A DNA stretch of 37,430 nt from Bacteriovoracales bacterium. Its GTDB lineage: Bacteria; Bdellovibrionota; Bacteriovoracia; Bacteriovoracales; Bacteriovoracaceae. Position numbers and translations under genes: made by a program. Location: assembly GCA_030149295.1 (NCBI GenBank), contig JASBRV010000088.1, positions 1-37,430 on the forward strand, in the 5' to 3' direction. Positions 6,566-13,866 of the stretch are shown here, piece after piece. The notes beneath the pieces were generated by a model that was given only the letters and a program-made list of their open reading frames with translations, had not been told where the DNA came from and did not search any database. Numbering within the stretch: position 1 is the first letter of the stretch; each line of letters starts with the position of its first letter.

Positions 6566-8053
6566 CTACTTTCCAATACAAAAATTGGCGAATATGTGAT
6601 CTAAAACCTCTTGTGGACTAACAATACCTATGAGTTCATCCATCATGCCCGATAGAAGATTGACGTGATGGCTTAATATCGCCGCGTCTTCAAGATTTAG
6701 ACCATCAAAATATATTTTATTTAATTCAGTGTAAATACTTGAAATTACATGACGATGACGTTGAATGGTAATAGGGTTTGATTTAGTAAGTACCTGATAT
6801 TTCGATAAAATGAGTTCCTCAAGAGAAGATACCGGTCCTATAGGACCACCTTCCGTATCTGCCCCTATAGGACCAGACATAAACTTTGCCCCTATAGGAC
6901 CACTTTCACTTTTTGCCCCCATAGGACCACTTTCAGATTTTGGTCCTATAGGACCACCCTTTTCACTTGCCCCTATGGGACCACTTTCAAAAAAATAGGT
7001 ATCAGGTAGTTTACTATAGATTGAGTCTACCCTCTCCTTAAAGCCTTCTAAGTCAGAATGAGTTAAAACGACCGCATCGACATTGAGCCCATTAACTTTG
7101 TTATCAGTTAAATCCTCAAAGGGATTGATAACGAGAACTTTGAAAAAACTACTTTTGTTAATTTCCAAACTTCGCTCAATTCCGACTTTTTCAATATCGT
7201 CTGCACCCTCTCTTAGGCCAGCGGTGTCTACCAACCTAAAGGCTTGGCCATCTAAATAGAAATATTCAGAAATATAGTCCCTAGTTGTTCCATGAATATC
7301 ACTTACAATAGCCCTATTTTTACCGAGAAGCTTATTAAAAAAAGTACTTTTCCCAGCATTAGTAGGACCTATTAAAGAAACTGTAGGATTTAATAACTCT
7401 GATAGCTCTCCCTTGGTACGGTCATGAAGCGAATCTATTAGAGCTTTAACAGAGGCAAACTCTTTGTTTATCTTGGCTAAGACCCCTTCTTCACCGACGT
7501 CTTCAGAAAAATCAATGAGAAGCTCAACTGAAGCCTTGAGTTCCAGCAGCGAAGATCTTAAATCCATATAGCTTTGGTGTAATTCGTTATTTAAGGCCTT
7601 TAAACCACTATTTAAAGCATAAGCACTAGAGGCATTAAGAAGAACATCAAGCCCCTCCACTTGGGTTAAATTCAATTTATTATTTTTCAAAGCACGATAG
7701 GAAAACTCACCAGGCTCAGCCATTCGAAAGCCGTATTTCTCCCTAATAAAAGAAACAATCCTTTCCAGGTTAAAAGGATTACCATGCACTGTAATTTCTA
7801 ATGTATTTTCGCCAGTAAAGCTTTTAGGTGCTTTAAAGTAGGTAAAGACCCCTTCGTCCAAAATATCATTTTCATCATCAAACAGACGACAATAATAAGC
7901 TTTATGGCTCTTGGGTTCCCTTTTTCTATGAAAAAGGTTTTTAATGAAATCTAAATCCTCAAAACCTGAAATTCTAATTATTCCGAGTGCGGATTTTTCC
8001 GAGGTGCCAGTGCTGACCGCAACAATAGTTTCATCGGAAAAATACGCTTTCAT
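6566..8053 (-). CDS. mnmE: tRNA modification GTPase MnmE (TrmE) with an in-frame repeat insertion
   Basis: A 495-residue MnmE, about 45 residues longer than the family norm (about 450). The N-terminal folate-binding domain comes first. G-domain motifs are G1 GPTNAGKS (229-236), G2 GTTRD (255-259), G3 DTAG (276-279) and a non-canonical G4 THSD (331-334) in place of NKxD. The C-terminus ends in the catalytic FCIGK. Residues 357-410 are six 9-residue repeats of (S/G)GPIG plus four variable residues, placed where the G5 (SAK) loop is expected. The conserved domains on both sides are intact, so the gene looks functional. It lies two bases after yidC. It partners with MnmG in U34 modification. Confidence 0.95.
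   Translation of the reverse strand: MKAYFSDETIVAVSTGTSEKSALGIIRISGFEDLDFIKNLFHRKREPKSHKAYYCRLFDDENDILDEGVFTYFKAPKSFTGENTLEITVHGNPFNLERIVSFIREKYGFRMAEPGEFSYRALKNNKLNLTQVEGLDVLLNASSAYALNSGLKALNNELHQSYMDLRSSLLELKASVELLIDFSEDVGEEGVLAKINKEFASVKALIDSLHDRTKGELSELLNPTVSLIGPTNAGKSTFFNKLLGKNRAIVSDIHGTTRDYISEYFYLDGQAFRLVDTAGLREGADDIEKVGIERSLEINKSSFFKVLVINPFEDLTDNKVNGLNVDAVVLTHSDLEGFKERVDSIYSKLPDTYFFESGPIGASEKGGPIGPKSESGPMGAKSESGPIGAKFMSGPIGADTEGGPIGPVSSLEELILSKYQVLTKSNPITIQRHRHVISSIYTELNKIYFDGLNLEDAAILSHHVNLLSGMMDELIGIVSPQEVLDHIFANFCIGK
6834..6995 (-). repeat. Six tandem 27-bp repeats inside mnmE, each with a GGTCCTATAGGACC-like palindrome
   Basis: Palindromic cores begin at 6834, 6861, 6888, 6915, 6942 and 6969, exactly 27 bases apart. 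Copies 1 and 5 are the perfect 14-mer GGTCCTATAGGACC. Copies 2 and 3 read GCCCCTATAGGACC; copies 4 and 6 have one further change. The 13 bases between cores are less conserved. The period keeps the mnmE frame and encodes a GPIG-containing nonapeptide. Because the core is a palindrome, the opposite strand also encodes GPIG. Confidence 0.95.
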
Positions 8054-8055
8054 GG

Positions 8056-9564
8056 TTAATCGACAGTTTTATACACAAACAACTGCTGAGCAATTCCAAA
8101 GACCGTTGATACAAAGATATAAAGATTAAGTCCTGCAGGTAAGTCTTTCATAAAGAAAGTGAAAATGAGGGGCATAAACATCATCATCTTTTGTTGAGTA
8201 GGATCTGCAGTTGTAGAAGGATTAAGTTTGGTTTGACCAAACATAGCCGCACCCATAAGAACTGGTAGGACGTAATAAGGATCTTTGGCTGACAGGTCAT
8301 GAATCCAAAAGGCAAACGGAGCCCCTAAAAGTTCTACTGAATTGAAAAGCACTTGGTAAAAAGCAAAGAAAACAGGCATTTGAAGAATTAGAGGCAAACA
8401 GCCACCCATGGGATTGGCACCGTTTCGCTTAAAAATCTCCATTGTTTCCTTTTGCATCCTTTGGGGATCATCGCCGTACTTTTCTTTAATTTTTGCCAAC
8501 TCTGGCTGAAGCTTTTGCATTTTTTTCATGCTCTTAAAACTCTTAAACTGCAAAGGAAACAAAAGAGTACGAATAAGAAGGGTCACAAAAATAATCGCGA
8601 GACCGTAGTTTGGTACATATTTGTAAAAAAACTGAAGCCCCTTAAGAATAGGAACAGCGATAATACCAAAAACACCAAAATCAATAGATAAATGGAGGTT
8701 ATCCCCTATTTTATTGAGATTGTCGTAATTCTTCTTTGAGTAAAGAGTGTAACCACTAAGCCTCGTCGTAGACTCCACAAGTTTTACACCCATATCTTCA
8801 TTTTTAATTCTTACAGAAGATACATTCTTTTTATCTAAAACTGTGGCAAAGAGATGGTAGTGATAATCTACTCCAAACCATTTAAGAGATCCTTCATAAG
8901 TCTCTTCATCGTCAATATTGGCTCTTTCAACTTCTTTGAGATTAGCTAGGAATTGGCGAACCTGACGAGCCTCACCTTCCTTCTTTTCTGATTGTAGTAA
9001 AAAGTAAAACTGATTTGGTTGAGAGGAGGAAAGAGACCAATAGAATATTCCATCTTCTTTTACCTCCCCATTGAATTGAATCCCTCTCTGTGAGTCACTC
9101 CCACTTACTTGTGAGCCCTCAACGGAAAAGGAATCAAGCTTAATTTCAACAGGTTTTCCTTGATTGAGAGTAAAAATTTGAAAGGGACGCCTCTCCCCTA
9201 CAACGTTAGAAAAAGGATCATTAGAAAGACTTGATTCGAAGGTAAAAATCTCTAACTTATTAGAAATCTTGACTCGATTATCACCAAGACTTACTAAACC
9301 TTCTTTTGCTTCAAAACCGTTAGATTCACCCTTTGGAGCCAACCCAGAACCATTTTGAGTGTCTTGAGTAGAAACCTTCGAGGAGCTTTCCTTTTTAGCA
9401 ATATCAACTTTATTTTCATTAACGACTGTCGATTTTTTTTCTTCTTTAGAGCTCCCAATTGTTGCATCAAAATTATTTTTGGGAGCAAAATAAGCTTGCC
9501 AGGTAAAGAGAACAAGAGCTGACAAAGAAAGGGCTAGGAACAATCTTTTCTGTTCTGATGCCAT
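8056..9564 (-). CDS. yidC: Membrane protein insertase YidC (Oxa1 family)
   Basis: A 502-residue Gram-negative type YidC. One N-terminal membrane helix (about 7-26) and a low-complexity linker are followed by a large periplasmic beta domain (roughly 95-305). The conserved insertase core starts at YGLAIIFVTLLIRTLLFPLQ; the groove arginine is near 331. A positively charged cytoplasmic hairpin (FKSMKKMQKLQPELAKIKEKY), NPMGGCLPLILQMPVFFAFY and three more helices follow. It inserts inner-membrane proteins, alone or with Sec, including Fo c subunit in studied bacteria. It sits four bases after yidD and two before mnmE in the classical rpmH-rnpA-yidD-yidC-mnmE cluster. Confidence 0.97.
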   Translation of the reverse strand: MASEQKRLFLALSLSALVLFTWQAYFAPKNNFDATIGSSKEEKKSTVVNENKVDIAKKESSSKVSTQDTQNGSGLAPKGESNGFEAKEGLVSLGDNRVKISNKLEIFTFESSLSNDPFSNVVGERRPFQIFTLNQGKPVEIKLDSFSVEGSQVSGSDSQRGIQFNGEVKEDGIFYWSLSSSQPNQFYFLLQSEKKEGEARQVRQFLANLKEVERANIDDEETYEGSLKWFGVDYHYHLFATVLDKKNVSSVRIKNEDMGVKLVESTTRLSGYTLYSKKNYDNLNKIGDNLHLSIDFGVFGIIAVPILKGLQFFYKYVPNYGLAIIFVTLLIRTLLFPLQFKSFKSMKKMQKLQPELAKIKEKYGDDPQRMQKETMEIFKRNGANPMGGCLPLILQMPVFFAFYQVLFNSVELLGAPFAFWIHDLSAKDPYYVLPVLMGAAMFGQTKLNPSTTADPTQQKMMMFMPLIFTFFMKDLPAGLNLYIFVSTVFGIAQQLFVYKTVD

Positions 9565-9568
9565 AGAA

Positions 9569-9805
9569 TTAATCCTTTTTTGGTGACCTTAAATCGGAAA
9601 CGGGATCAAACCCGCCCGGGTGAAAAGGGTGACATTTACAAATACGTTTAGCTGAATACCACAAGGCTAAGGGGGCTGGAAAGGATTCAAAGCACTCTAT
9701 TGAATAGCTACTACAAGTAGGAGAAAAGCGACACCTCGGACCCATGACAACAGAAATTGCCCTTTGGTAAAACTTAATGAGGATAATTGCGACTTTTTTA
9801 AACAT
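9569..9805 (-). CDS. yidD: Membrane protein insertion efficiency factor YidD
   Basis: A 78-residue protein with an amphipathic N-terminal helix (FKKVAIILIKFYQRAIS) and the three-cysteine YidD core. Visible motifs are CRFSPTCSSYSIECFE (residues 25-40) and ALWYSAKRICKCHPFHPGGFDPV (47-69). It is a small membrane-associated protein thought to help YidC-dependent insertion. The ATG at 9805 overlaps the end of rnpA by eight bases, and yidC starts five bases after its stop. Length and motifs match the family. Confidence 0.95.
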   Translation of the reverse strand: MFKKVAIILIKFYQRAISVVMGPRCRFSPTCSSYSIECFESFPAPLALWYSAKRICKCHPFHPGGFDPVSDLRSPKKD

Positions 9806-10163
9806 GCTTTTTTATAGCTTCAACGCCTATTTGCCAGCTTTCACGAACATTTGAGGCATTTTTACTCTTGTCAGACCACCCAGCCTTAAGCCTAGGAGAG
9901 GCCACAACCAAGATATCTAAATTCAAAAATCTAACAGAGCTGTTTCTAAATTCTTCTCTAAGGATTCGCTTGACCCTGTTTCTTTGAACTGCATTTCCTA
10001 CTTTCTTGGAAACACTCAAGCCCAATCTTGCATTATTGTCTTCAACGCGAGAGATTTTATAATACAAACGCAAAAAAGGGGTATTCGCATAGCGAGCACC
10101 CCTACGTAGATAATTAAAATCAACAGGTTTGAGTAGGCGCGACTCTTTTGGAAAGGAAGTCAC
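9798..10163 (-). CDS. rnpA: Ribonuclease P protein component
   Basis: A 121-residue RnpA, the basic protein that binds RNase P RNA and aids 5' processing of tRNA precursors. The family signature RNRVKRILREEFR is at residues 61-73, and the start (FPKESRLLKPVDFNYLRRGAR) is typical. The start codon is GTG at 10163 with TAGGG seven bases upstream. It lies 19 bases after rpmH, as in most bacteria, and overlaps yidD. Confidence 0.95.
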   Translation of the reverse strand: MTSFPKESRLLKPVDFNYLRRGARYANTPFLRLYYKISRVEDNNARLGLSVSKKVGNAVQRNRVKRILREEFRNSSVRFLNLDILVVASPRLKAGWSDKSKNASNVRESWQIGVEAIKKHV

Positions 10164-10182
10164 AGCAATACCCTAAATGACC

Positions 10183-10335
10183 CTATTTCTTACCAGTAGA
10201 TACAGTCAGTTGCTTACGTCCCTTTGAACGACGGGCTTTAATGACCTTCTTACCACCAGCAGTGGACATTCTTTTTAGGAATCCGTGTACACGGAGACGC
10301 TTCTTTCTTTTTGGTTGCCAAGTTCTTTTGCTCAT
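10183..10335 (-). CDS. rpmH: 50S ribosomal protein L34
   Basis: A 50-residue, very basic protein reading [20 protein letters not shown] at its start, then [19 protein letters not shown]. This is the unmistakable L34 pattern (KRTxQPxxxKRxRxHGFxxRMxTxxGRxVLxxRRxKGR). The C-terminus (QLTVSTGKK) is slightly longer than the usual 44-46 residues. The ATG at 10335 has GAGGA just upstream. It heads the leftward operon with rnpA, yidD and yidC and has a good promoter in the rpmH-dnaA intergenic region. Confidence 0.97.
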   Translation of the reverse strand: MSKRTWQPKRKKRLRVHGFLKRMSTAGGKKVIKARRSKGRKQLTVSTGKK

Positions 10336-10391
10336 TACATCCTCACGGAACTAGTCACATTAACTTCTGATAATCTGAATTCAAGATGCGC

Positions 10392-10420
10392 AATGTACAA
10401 AACCATCCATAAAAAATCAA
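10392..10420 (-). promoter_or_regulatory. Candidate promoter for the rpmH-rnpA-yidDC operon
   Basis: On the minus strand TTGATT (10420-10415) is followed after 17 bases by TACATT (10397-10392), 57 bases before the rpmH ATG. Position and spacing fit a sigma-70 promoter diverging from dnaA. Confidence 0.55.
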
Positions 10421-10499
10421 TGGCCTATGGCAAAAATATGGGTGCCAAATTTTCGACGTTTTGTAAGAAGAGTTCAGAATAATTGCACTATGCGTAATA

Positions 10500-10528
10500 T
10501 TGATTCTTCCGATCCCCTCATGTACAAA
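10500..10528 (+). promoter_or_regulatory. Candidate promoter for dnaA
   Basis: TTGATT (10500-10505), a 17-base spacer and TACAAA (10523-10528) lie 62 bases before the dnaA ATG. I see no canonical TTATCCACA box in this divergent intergenic region (10336-10590), so dnaA autoregulation through such a box is not evident. Confidence 0.5.
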
Positions 10529-10590
10529 TTTGCTCCACATAAACAGGACACACAAAAAATTTTTACAACAGACAGTTGGAGAGACGAACG

Positions 10591-12189
10591 ATGACTCAAG
10601 GATTTCCTTTCGATAAATTCCTTAAATCCCCCCCTTCGCATACAAAGAGCACCAATAAAAACAATAATTTACTTAAATCAATTTTTGAAACAGACTCTTC
10701 TCAATTAGAGTCTAAAAAAGAAGAGAATCCGGCTCAAGAAAGTGCATTCGAGCCCATTTTTAAAGCCCTAGAAGACCTCCTCCTCAATGAGATGGGCCAA
10801 GTAAAATTTGATACCTTTATTAAAAATAAAGTTTATCTAAGCAATCTAGAGCATAATAAGGCTATTTTTAAGGTTCAGACTAAATTTATTAAGTCGACGC
10901 TCGAATCAAGCTTCCTTAATTTTTTCCGAAATTCTCTAAAAGACCTCATGGGCACAAGTTATGAGGTTACTTTTGAACTAGAAAATGAGCAGCCTTCTTC
11001 TACAACTCAAGAAACCAAATCTCTTCAAGGTTTTCTTGATCAACCTCAAGAAAAGAAGAGAGAAACAAAGTCATCTTTTACCCTTGACCTCAGTCCAAAC
11101 CAAGAAGATCTCCAAAACCAAGTCGAGAGTCGTTTTATCAATCACATGGATAATGAAACTCCAAGTGGTATTGTCATCGATAAATCAAAGAATTTTGATA
11201 ATTTTATTGTAGGACCTTCCAATAATTTAGCTTTTGCGACAGCTAGTGCTGTAGCAGAGTCACCTGGAAAGTCTGGCAAGTATCCATGCCTCTATATTTA
11301 CTCAGATTCAGGACTTGGCAAAACTCACCTCCTTCATGCTGTCGCCAACGGTATTTATGAAAATCATCCTCATTTCAGAATTTGTCTTATTTCTGCAAGA
11401 GACTTTATGAAAGAGCTTATTAATGCCTACAAAGACAAGACTCTTTCGGATTTTCAAAGAAAATATACGGAAAACATCGACGTTCTTATGATTGATGATA
11501 TCCATGAATTAAAAAATAAAAACTCCACCCAAGAAGAATTCTTCCATATCTTTAACTTCCTCCACGATAAAGGTAAGCAGCTTATTTTTACTAGTGATAA
11601 GTCTCCCGACAAAATCACCGGTATAGAAGAGAGGATCATTACTCGCCTACAATGGGGACTTGTTGTTGATATTCAAAAGCCTGACTTTGAAACAAGAACT
11701 GCTATCCTTAAAAAGAAAGCCATTGAACTCGACTTGTTTATTCAGGATGATGTTCTTAATTTGATTGCTAGCTCGATTAAGACCTCAATCAGAGAATTAG
11801 AAGGCAGCCTAATTCGCTTAGAGGCTCATGCAGAGCTAATGGAAGCAGAGATTGACACTGAAATGGCAAGGGACATTCTTAAGCTTCAAGAGCTTAATGA
11901 CAAGCCGGCTGCCACTCTTGAAAGCGTCTGTAGAGCCAGCTCTCAATATTTTAAAATTCCAGTAGCTGACCTAAGATCTAAATCAAGAAATAAAAATATA
12001 GTGAATGCTAGGCATATTGCTTGGTACTTAAGTAAGAATATCGTCGGCTCTACTTTTATGGAGATAGGAAAGTACTACAGCAACAGAGATCATTCATCTG
12101 TTATGCATGGTGTGAGTAAGATCACAGAGAAACTTAAAAATGATAGCCAACTTTCGAGAGACCTAATCTTCTTAGAAAATAATATTTAA
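10591..12189 (+). CDS. dnaA: Chromosomal replication initiator DnaA
   Basis: A 532-residue DnaA, longer than the usual 440-470 because of an extended N-terminus and domain II linker (about residues 130-195, rich in Q, E and S). Domain I is around residues 55-125. The AAA+ domain has Walker A GLGKTH at 241-246 and Walker B MIDDIH near 300. Domain IV carries the DnaA signature with RDHSSVMHGV near 498. The ATG at 10591 is preferred over the in-frame TTG at 10576 because GGAG lies nine bases before the ATG. It is followed by a strong terminator and the oriC-like region. Confidence 0.97.
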   Translation: MTQGFPFDKFLKSPPSHTKSTNKNNNLLKSIFETDSSQLESKKEENPAQESAFEPIFKALEDLLLNEMGQVKFDTFIKNKVYLSNLEHNKAIFKVQTKFIKSTLESSFLNFFRNSLKDLMGTSYEVTFELENEQPSSTTQETKSLQGFLDQPQEKKRETKSSFTLDLSPNQEDLQNQVESRFINHMDNETPSGIVIDKSKNFDNFIVGPSNNLAFATASAVAESPGKSGKYPCLYIYSDSGLGKTHLLHAVANGIYENHPHFRICLISARDFMKELINAYKDKTLSDFQRKYTENIDVLMIDDIHELKNKNSTQEEFFHIFNFLHDKGKQLIFTSDKSPDKITGIEERIITRLQWGLVVDIQKPDFETRTAILKKKAIELDLFIQDDVLNLIASSIKTSIRELEGSLIRLEAHAELMEAEIDTEMARDILKLQELNDKPAATLESVCRASSQYFKIPVADLRSKSRNKNIVNARHIAWYLSKNIVGSTFMEIGKYYSNRDHSSVMHGVSKITEKLKNDSQLSRDLIFLENNI

Positions 12190-12220
12190 AATTGGCCAAC
12201 CATGGTTATCCAAAGTTATG

Positions 12221-12246
12221 AGCCGGCAATCGCCGGCTTTTTTTAT
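12221..12246 (+). terminator. Intrinsic terminator of dnaA
   Basis: A perfect 7-bp stem (AGCCGGC / GCCGGCT) with a 4-base AATC loop is followed by a run of seven or more T. It begins 32 bases after the dnaA stop, so dnaA is not co-transcribed with dnaN by default. Confidence 0.93.
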
Positions 12247-12315
12247 TTTAGTTTTCCACTAAATTCCCCAAAAAATTAACATGTTTTGCTTTAAAGAATT
12301 CATTATTTAAAATAG

Positions 12316-12470
12316 TTTTCCCCAAATTAACATATGTGGAAAACCAGTTTATCCACAAATCCCCAATGGGGAAAAAAACTTATCCCCATGTTGATAAAAT
12401 TGGGGAAAAAACAAAGAATTTTAAGAGAAATTGAGAATACTTATATCGAAAGATTTTATTGTGGGGATAA
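12316..12470. promoter_or_regulatory. DnaA-box array, consensus TTWTCCMCA, alternating strands
   Basis: Seven 9-mers match TTWTCCMCA: plus at 12316 (TTTTCCCCA), minus at 12335-12343 (TTTTCCACA), plus at 12349 (TTATCCACA), minus at 12367-12375 (TTTTCCCCA), plus at 12380 (TTATCCCCA), minus at 12401-12409 (TTTTCCCCA) and minus at 12462-12470 (TTATCCCCA). Weaker flanking copies are at 12252 (TTTTCCACT) and 12615 (TTATCCACT). Only one is the exact consensus; the CCCCA form prevails. Confidence 0.75.
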
Positions 12471-12577
12471 CTTGTGAAAACCCTGTCATAAACTGTCATT
12501 TTTTTCATTCAAATTGCATAATATCCGTATTGAGCAGGCGCAAATAATCGACTTCCCCACAAAGACTACCAAAGCCA

Positions 12578-12616
12578 AAACGTCAAAACTCCGACTAATA
12601 TTGGTTTTTGACGTTT
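12578..12616. repeat. 11-bp inverted repeat in oriC
   Basis: AAACGTCAAAA (12578-12588) and TTTTGACGTTT (12606-12616) are perfect inverted copies separated by 17 bases. The right arm overlaps the DnaA-box-like TTATCCACT by two bases, and the A/T tract follows 17 bases later. Its function is unknown; it may be a protein-binding site or the edge of the unwinding region. Confidence 0.8.
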
Positions 12617-12633
12617 ATCCACTTATCAACATC

Positions 12634-12666
12634 TTATAATAAATATTAATATTAAATATATATATA
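12634..12666. other. A/T-only tract, candidate duplex-unwinding element
   Basis: Thirty-three consecutive A/T bases (then a single C and more A/T) lie 81 bases before dnaN and beside the last DnaA-like box. This is where DnaA-driven strand opening would be expected. Confidence 0.7.
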
Positions 12667-12747
12667 CATATAAAGAAAAACCCTCATTCGCATGGCTTGA
12701 TTAAGCCCTAAAAACTAAGATAGAACTAAAGGGTCCAAGGAAAAACT

Positions 12748-13863
12748 ATGCATGCTCAAGTAAGTACTGAATCAATTCGTGAAGCGATCACAAAAGTCAC
12801 TTCGGTCGTCGATAGGAAAAATACAAGGCCTATTCTTGCTTACACTTTAGTTGAAGCTAACGAAGGTCAATTATCTTTTTCAGCAACAGATTTAGAAGTT
12901 TCAGCTAAAATAAAAATTGATGCCATCACTGAAGTCCCAGGTTCATTCTGTGTAAATGCTAAAAACTTTAGTGATATTTTAAGAGAGCTACCTAATTCTA
13001 ATTTAGAATTAAAATTGGATGAAAAAGAGAATAGTTTAAAAATTGATTGTGGAGATATTCATTTTACTTTGCTTATATATAAAAATGAAGATTTCCCACA
13101 ATTAATCTTCCAAAATAAAAGCAATGAATTCAGTGTTCAAAGTGAAAAACTTCAAGAAATAATTTCTAAAACTCAGCATGCTATTTCAACAGATGAGACA
13201 CGACTTTTTCTCAATGGCATATATCTTCAAGAAATTGATTCCAAATTAAGAGCAGTCGCAACTGATGGTCATAGACTTTCAATGATAGACACTGAAATAG
13301 ACGACAACAACATTGATAACTTAATCAATGGAATCATTATTCCAAGAAAAGGCGTCAATGAATTAAAGAGAGTCGCTGAGACTTACCCTAAGTCACTTAT
13401 CAACATAAGTGTGGATGACTCTTTCATGTATGTGAATTGTGACGAAAAATATTTTTTAAGTATTAGGTTGATATCTAGAGAATACCCTAAATACCAAGCT
13501 GTTATTCCTCAAAAAACTACTTTTTCCATGAGTGCAGATAAGGCTTCATTATTTGATGCTTTAAGAAGAATTAAAATCATGTCAAATGAAAAAAGTAATG
13601 GTGTAAGAGTTAAGTTTACTGAAAAAGAAATTGTACTCATGGCAAATCACCCTTCTCTTGGAGATGCCAGAGAAAAGTTAGCCGTAGACTATAACGGCAA
13701 GGAAATGGAAATTGGCTTTAATGCAAAGTACTTAATTGATACCCTTGCTACATTTGATGATGGTGAAATTCAATTTGAAATTAATAACGAATTTAGTGCC
13801 GTAGTCATAAAATCACCTGCGATACCTCATATGCTCGGTATTATTATGCCTCTTAAGTTGTAA
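12748..13863 (+). CDS. dnaN: DNA polymerase III sliding clamp (beta subunit)
   Basis: A 371-residue three-domain beta clamp of normal size. Recognisable segments are VDRKNTRPILAYTLVEA (residues 22-38), the central ATDGHRLSM strand typical of domain 2 and the C-terminal pocket ending in HMLGIIMPLKL (the usual ...MPMRL). It encircles DNA and tethers Pol III and repair factors. The ATG at 12748 has AAGGA seven bases upstream. It begins after oriC and is followed three bases later by recF. Confidence 0.97.
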   Translation: MHAQVSTESIREAITKVTSVVDRKNTRPILAYTLVEANEGQLSFSATDLEVSAKIKIDAITEVPGSFCVNAKNFSDILRELPNSNLELKLDEKENSLKIDCGDIHFTLLIYKNEDFPQLIFQNKSNEFSVQSEKLQEIISKTQHAISTDETRLFLNGIYLQEIDSKLRAVATDGHRLSMIDTEIDDNNIDNLINGIIIPRKGVNELKRVAETYPKSLINISVDDSFMYVNCDEKYFLSIRLISREYPKYQAVIPQKTTFSMSADKASLFDALRRIKIMSNEKSNGVRVKFTEKEIVLMANHPSLGDAREKLAVDYNGKEMEIGFNAKYLIDTLATFDDGEIQFEINNEFSAVVIKSPAIPHMLGIIMPLKL

Positions 13864-13866
13864 TGA

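Larger units (their letters stand above)
12247..12747. other. Probable chromosomal replication origin (oriC) between dnaA and dnaN
   Basis: This non-coding stretch lies between dnaA and dnaN, the commonest bacterial origin position. It contains one perfect DnaA box (TTATCCACA, 12349-12357) and several near-matches. It also has an 11-bp inverted repeat (12578-12616) and an A/T-only tract (12634-12666), suitable as a duplex-unwinding element, next to dnaN. The flanking gene order diverging from this point (rpmH side leftward, dnaN side rightward) supports it. Confidence 0.88.

Noticed and set aside
6834..6995. CRISPR-like array
   Set aside because: The repeats are only 14 bases with 13-base spacers, lie inside a conserved gene, keep its frame, and no cas genes are nearby.
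6810..6998. Open frame on the plus strand with GPIG-rich repeats opposite mnmE
   Set aside because: It mirrors the palindromic repeat cores of mnmE on the other strand. It has no ribosome binding site or conserved start and exists only because the core is a palindrome.
10336..10590. Short open frames in the rpmH-dnaA intergenic region
   Set aside because: They lack ribosome binding sites and overlap two divergent candidate promoters. The region is best read as regulatory.
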